Origin: Anaerolineales bacterium UBA3940
GTDB lineage: Bacteria > Chloroflexota > Anaerolineae > Aggregatilineales > UBA3940
Direction: 5' to 3'
Assembly: GCA_002385675.1 (NCBI GenBank)
Contig: DGDY01000251.1
Location: forward strand, 1,147-11,976
Length of the DNA stretch: 10,830 nucleotides
The position numbers were made by a program, and so were the translations under genes. Below are positions 7,685 to 10,830 of the stretch, piece by piece. Below the pieces are notes generated by a model. It was not told the origin of the DNA. It saw only the letters and a program-made list of their open reading frames with translations, and did no database searches. Every line of letters begins with the position of its first letter. Position 1 is the first letter of the stretch.

Positions 7685-9679
7685 TTATGCCTGCAGCGCA
7701 TAGATATGCTTGTCATCGGAACCGACGTAGACGATGTCGTCTTCAACCCTCGGCGAGGAGATGATCGGCCCGCCGCTCTGGAAACGCCACAGGAGTTCGC
7801 CGGATTGAGCATGCAGGCAGTACAGAGCGCCATCGACTGCGCCGATATAAATCGCATCGCCATAGACAAACGGCGACGACGTGACAGGCTCACCGACCTC
7901 GTACTTCCAGACCTCGCGTCCAGTCAGCGCCTCAAGCGCGTAGACGAAACCGTCTGCCGAGCCAAAGTACACGTTGCGCGCGTCCGCTGCCGGAGATGAT
8001 ACAACCGGGCCGCGCGTGCGGAAACGCCAGACGGGGTACCCCTGGTTGACGTCAAGCGCGTAGAAGTACCAGTCGTCGGAGCCGACGAAGATCAGGTCGC
8101 CCCGGATGATGGCCGACGACATGACGCGACGGCGCGTCTCGAAGCGCCAGCGCATCTCGCCCGACATATCCACACAGTAAAACTCGCCGGTATCCGTGCC
8201 AAAGTAGACGTGCGTCTCGGTGACGCAGGGCGTCGAGCGGATGGGCGTCATAGCGTTGTACGACCACACCTCCCGCCCGGAGGTCCCGCGCGGGCGAACG
8301 GCGTACAGCTTGCCGTCGTCCGAGCCGAAGAACACCAGCCCGTTGGCGGCGACCGGCGAAGAGTACAGCTTGCCCTCGGTACGGAACAGCCACTGCCGCA
8401 CGCCGGTGCGCAGGTCAATGGCATGCAGCGCCTTGTCGCTCGACGTGATAAACACCATCCCGCCGGAGACTGCCGGGCTGGCTCCGATGCCGCCGTCCGT
8501 CGCGAATTTCCACAGCAGGCTGCCCTCCTGACTGTCGAGCGCCCACAGGTTGTTGTCGTACGCGCCGACGTACACGATCCCCTCGTGGATAAGCGGGGAC
8601 GAACGCACGGCGTCCTCGACCTGGAAGGCCCAGAGCGGGGTGATCTGTTCGCCGCTGCGCCCGACATCACGCGGAGGGTAGGGCGGTGTCTGCGGCAGGT
8701 CGTTGTTGCGCGGCGTGGAGTACGGCTCAGAGTACAGCACGGACTCAGGCACGGGCGTCTGGGCTGCCGCGGGCGACACCGTCATCGGGAACGAGGAGCC
8801 GCCGGCGCTGGCGATGAGCGCCTGCTTCATCGCCTCGGCGCTCGCGAAGCGGTCCTCAGGGTTGTAGTTCAGCGCGCGCATGACAATGGCCGCGAGCGTT
8901 TCGGGCACGTTGGGGTTGATCTCGCGGATGGGCCGCTTGTGGAAGGAGAAGGGCGGCTCCAGGCGCGGGTCACGGCGGGTGAGGAGGTGGTGCATCGTCG
9001 CGCCCAGCGCGTAGATGTCCGCCGCCGGGGAAGCCAGACCCTTGTACTGCTCCGGCGCGGCATAGCCATCCGTGCCGATCATCGTGCCCGGCTGGCCCAT
9101 CTGGAACGTCTTGGCGATGCCGAAGTCGATGAGCCGCACACGCCGGTGATGGTCGATCATCACGTTGCTCGGCTTCATGTCGCGGAAGACGATCGGCTCC
9201 GGCTGGTGGTGATGCAGGTAGCTCAGCACGTCGCAGATCTCGATGGCCCACTGGCGCACCTGTTCGACAGGCAGGAAGCTGTCGGTGCTGTTGAGAATGG
9301 CCTCGAGGTCCTTACCCTGGATGAACTCCATCACCAGGTAGGCGCGGTCGCCAAAGCTGAAGAAGTCGTAGATCTGCGGGATGGCGGGGTGGCTCAGCGT
9401 CGCGAGGATCTCCGACTCGCGCTCGAAGTTGCGCATGGTCGATTCGCGCAGGTGTTGATCCTGCGCCATGTTGATCATCTCTTTGACCGCGACGAGCTTC
9501 GGAACCGTCGGGAAGTGAAGATCGCGCGCCTGATAGACCGCGCCCATGCCGCCCATCCCCACAATGCCGAGAATGCGGTAGCGGCTCTGCAGGACTTGCC
9601 CCGGCTGTAGGGAACTATCTGGCACGGAGAGAGGCCCCCGGTTACCCTCAATCTGCCTGGTGCTGTTCGGATCGGCCAT
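7685..9679 (-). CDS. Ser/Thr protein kinase fused to an eight-repeat PQQ-type beta-propeller
   Basis: A 664-residue Hanks-type kinase. The catalytic domain (about 34-295) has the glycine loop GIVGMGGMGAVY, ATP-binding K66 in VAVKEM, a likely helix-C Glu near 88, VFRDMKPSNVM (FRD replaces HRD, catalytic D167 kept), DFG at 185-187 and GTDGYAAPEQY, so it should be active. A Pro-rich linker leads to eight repeats of about 40 residues (348-664), each opening with W-x-[FY], then an SSP-like turn, VYxGxxDxxxYAL and a Gly. No hydrophobic helix separates the parts, so the propeller is probably cytoplasmic. ATG at 9679 is preferred because CTGGGA lies five bases upstream; ATG at 9685 and TTG at 9727 are alternatives in frame. 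It is the first gene of the kinase, phosphatase, J-domain/vWA, FHA operon. The propeller ligand is unknown. Confidence 0.95.
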   Translation of the reverse strand: MADPNSTRQIEGNRGPLSVPDSSLQPGQVLQSRYRILGIVGMGGMGAVYQARDLHFPTVPKLVAVKEMINMAQDQHLRESTMRNFERESEILATLSHPAIPQIYDFFSFGDRAYLVMEFIQGKDLEAILNSTDSFLPVEQVRQWAIEICDVLSYLHHHQPEPIVFRDMKPSNVMIDHHRRVRLIDFGIAKTFQMGQPGTMIGTDGYAAPEQYKGLASPAADIYALGATMHHLLTRRDPRLEPPFSFHKRPIREINPNVPETLAAIVMRALNYNPEDRFASAEAMKQALIASAGGSSFPMTVSPAAAQTPVPESVLYSEPYSTPRNNDLPQTPPYPPRDVGRSGEQITPLWAFQVEDAVRSSPLIHEGIVYVGAYDNNLWALDSQEGSLLWKFATDGGIGASPAVSGGMVFITSSDKALHAIDLRTGVRQWLFRTEGKLYSSPVAANGLVFFGSDDGKLYAVRPRGTSGREVWSYNAMTPIRSTPCVTETHVYFGTDTGEFYCVDMSGEMRWRFETRRRVMSSAIIRGDLIFVGSDDWYFYALDVNQGYPVWRFRTRGPVVSSPAADARNVYFGSADGFVYALEALTGREVWKYEVGEPVTSSPFVYGDAIYIGAVDGALYCLHAQSGELLWRFQSGGPIISSPRVEDDIVYVGSDDKHIYALQA
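7688..8638 (-). repeat. Eight tandem PQQ-type propeller repeats within the kinase gene
   Basis: Eight consecutive protein repeats of 40, 40, 42, 39, 40, 40, 40 and 36 residues, opening PLWAF, LLWKF, RQWLF, EVWSY, MRWRF, PVWRF, EVWKY and LLWRF. Most carry a [VI][YF][VF]G[SA]xD turn and YAL before the next blade. The number fits one closed eight-bladed propeller. The repeats are clearly diverged from each other, so this is an old domain rather than a recent DNA duplication. Confidence 0.85.
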
Positions 9680-9759
9680 AAGCATCCCAGAGAACAAGAG
9701 CGGCTTGTTGAAGTGTGCCCCATGCAAGCGCCGGCCTGGACGGCAGCGCGGTTGAGTGG

Positions 9760-9774
9760 ATCAAATGATTTGAT
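9760..9774. promoter_or_regulatory. AT-rich palindrome in the kinase-operon leader
   Basis: ATCAAAT and ATTTGAT are perfect seven-base arms around a single G, an AT-rich island in GC-rich surroundings. It lies about 43 bases downstream of the predicted start of the kinase transcript and about 80 bases before its ATG. A dimeric repressor could bind here. As RNA the one-base loop makes a hairpin unlikely, which favours a DNA operator. No known regulator motif is recognised. Confidence 0.35.
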
Positions 9775-9816
9775 TGCCCCAAAAATGATATCTTCGCAGA
9801 GTCCGGTCCGCTAAAC

Positions 9817-9845
9817 TTGTCTCATTATAGGCACTACAGGATAAT
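9817..9845 (+). promoter_or_regulatory. Predicted sigma70-type promoter of hemW
   Basis: TTGTCT (9817-9822) and GATAAT (9840-9845) are separated by exactly 17 bases. Transcription would begin near 9852, about 46 bases before the ATG at 9898. Its spacer contains the -10 box of the oppositely directed kinase-operon promoter. Confidence 0.6.
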
Positions 9846-9852
9846 CGTGCAA
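9824..9852 (-). promoter_or_regulatory. Predicted sigma70-type promoter of the kinase operon
   Basis: On the minus strand a perfect TATAAT (9824-9829) lies exactly 17 bases after TTGCAC (9847-9852). Transcription would start near 9817, giving a leader of about 138 bases before the kinase ATG. The elements interlock with the hemW promoter on the other strand, so one polymerase would block the other. Confidence 0.6.
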
Positions 9853-9897
9853 AGCAATCGAACCGGCTTACAGAGTCGATTAAGGCGTCCTGGTAAC

Positions 9898-10830
9898 ATG
9901 GCATTCAGCGTTAATGGTATGCAGCAAGAGCGATTGAGTCTATACGTACATCTACCCTTTTGCCGGACTCTCTGCACCTACTGCGCATTCAATACTTATG
10001 CGGGGATGCTCGCGCTCGTCGAACCGTATGTGGCGGCGCTTGAGCGAGAGATGGCGCTCGTCGGGCAGGCGGCGGGCGAGGCGTCCGCACATACCCTGTA
10101 TTTTGGCGGGGGAACGCCCTCACTGCTCACTCCGGCGCAGGTCGCGGCGATCATCACCGCCGCCCGGCGTGAGTTTAAGCTTGCAGACGGCGCGGAAATC
10201 ACGCTGGAGGCTAACCCCGGCGACGCGGACCTCGACAAGCTGCGCGCCATCCGCGAGGCAGGCGTGAACCGGCTGAGCCTCGGCGTGCAGAGCGCGCTCG
10301 CCGCCGACCTGCGGCTGTTCGGGCGGCGGCACACCTTCGAGGAAGCGGCAGCAGCCTTCCGGCTGGCGCGTGAGGCGGGCTTTGACAACATCAGCGTGGA
10401 CCTGATCTACGGAGCGCCGGGGCAGACGCTCGACGGGTGGCGGCACACACTGCGTGAGGTTCTGGCCTGGGAGCCGGATCATATATCGCTGTATGCGCTG
10501 AAGCTGGAGCCGAGTACGTCGCTTGCGCTGCGGGTGGAGAAGGGCCGCCTGCCCGCGCCCGACGACGACCTTGCCGCTGATATGTACGACCTCGCGCGGG
10601 TGTGGCTGGCTGAGGCAGGCTACCATCACTACGAGATATCGAACTGGGCGCGGCCCGGCTGCGAGAGCCAGCACAACCGGCAGTACTGGCTCAACCGGCC
10701 CTTCCTCGGCTTTGGGGCGGGTGCGCACGGCGCGGCTGCCGGGCTGCGCTACTGGAACGTGGACCCGGTGCGCGAGTACATCGAGCGGGTGACGACCGGC
10801 ACGCCGCAGCCATTCCCGCTCTCACCCGCT
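9898..10830 (+). CDS. hemW: HemW, heme chaperone-type radical SAM protein, 3' end missing
   Basis: The frame is open from ATG 9898 to the right edge (311 codons); HemW is usually near 380-400 residues. The radical SAM iron-sulfur motif CRTLCTYC (C22, C26, C29) is followed by AF, so the fourth cysteine of true coproporphyrinogen oxidase HemN is replaced by Phe, as in HemW. GGGTPS, the LEANPGD block, LSLGVQS and SVDLIYGAPGQT follow. HNRQYW (259-264) is the HNxxYW heme-binding motif that marks HemW. The family binds heme and is thought to deliver it to membrane haem proteins; it lacks oxidase activity. ATG at 9919 is an in-frame alternative that still leaves a normal N-terminus; neither has a strong ribosome site (AAGG is 12 bases before 9898). 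Divergent from the kinase operon. Confidence 0.93.
   Translation, partial: MAFSVNGMQQERLSLYVHLPFCRTLCTYCAFNTYAGMLALVEPYVAALEREMALVGQAAGEASAHTLYFGGGTPSLLTPAQVAAIITAARREFKLADGAEITLEANPGDADLDKLRAIREAGVNRLSLGVQSALAADLRLFGRRHTFEEAAAAFRLAREAGFDNISVDLIYGAPGQTLDGWRHTLREVLAWEPDHISLYALKLEPSTSLALRVEKGRLPAPDDDLAADMYDLARVWLAEAGYHHYEISNWARPGCESQHNRQYWLNRPFLGFGAGAHGAAAGLRYWNVDPVREYIERVTTGTPQPFPLSPA

Noticed and set aside
8210..9610. A 466-codon open frame on the plus strand
   Set aside because: It lies entirely opposite the kinase-propeller gene, whose motifs are unmistakable. The antisense translation is Arg/His/Val-rich without recognisable motifs, the usual shadow of GC-rich codon use.
9680..9727. TTG start at 9727 for the kinase gene
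   Set aside because: It adds 16 residues before the ATG that has CTGGGA correctly spaced upstream. The added residues show no kinase or signal feature.
9919..10830. Coproporphyrinogen oxidase HemN as the identity of the last gene
   Set aside because: The residue two after the third radical SAM cysteine is Phe rather than Cys, and the HNxxYW heme-binding motif is present. Both indicate HemW.

Overview
The window is GC-rich, gene-dense bacterial chromosome with short intergenic gaps, divergent and convergent gene pairs and conventional Shine-Dalgarno sites. A house-keeping set (purine nucleoside phosphorylase, CTP synthase, HemW) sits beside eukaryote-type Ser/Thr signalling and an orphan OmpR-type regulator. 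A cytoplasmic kinase fused to a PQQ-type propeller and a J-domain/vWA fusion suggest a Chloroflexota (Anaerolineae-like) genome. That placement is an inference from protein style, not a computed result.

Layout. 1-1022 (minus): the 5' end of a small membrane protein gene (cut by the window edge) and, upstream of it, a trimeric-type purine nucleoside phosphorylase. 1023-1398: a 376-base divergent control region with a minus-strand promoter for the phosphorylase and an extended -10 promoter for pyrG. The pyrG leader contains a complete terminator hairpin, a mutually exclusive alternative pairing and a 33-codon ORF that runs through both, which makes it a candidate attenuator. 1399-3454 (plus): pyrG, overlapped by a Nudix hydrolase gene. 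3455-3596: a strong bidirectional hairpin terminator between convergent genes. 3597-4585 (minus): an 80-residue protein of unknown function and a response regulator two bases downstream, with their own promoter at 4640-4669.

4696-9679 (minus) is the most distinctive part: a tightly packed four-gene operon, in transcription order kinase-propeller, PP2C phosphatase, J-domain/vWA protein, zinc-ribbon/FHA protein. It encodes a writer, an eraser and a phosphothreonine reader of Thr phosphorylation plus a chaperone-recruiting metal-dependent adhesion domain. Together these look like a self-contained intracellular phospho-signalling module. The kinase carries eight propeller repeats and no membrane segment.

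9680-9897: a divergent control region in which the kinase-operon promoter and the hemW promoter interlock, with an AT-rich palindrome in the kinase leader. 9898-10830 (plus): hemW, the heme chaperone-type radical SAM protein, cut by the right edge.

No tRNA, rRNA, CRISPR array, transposase or prophage signal was seen.
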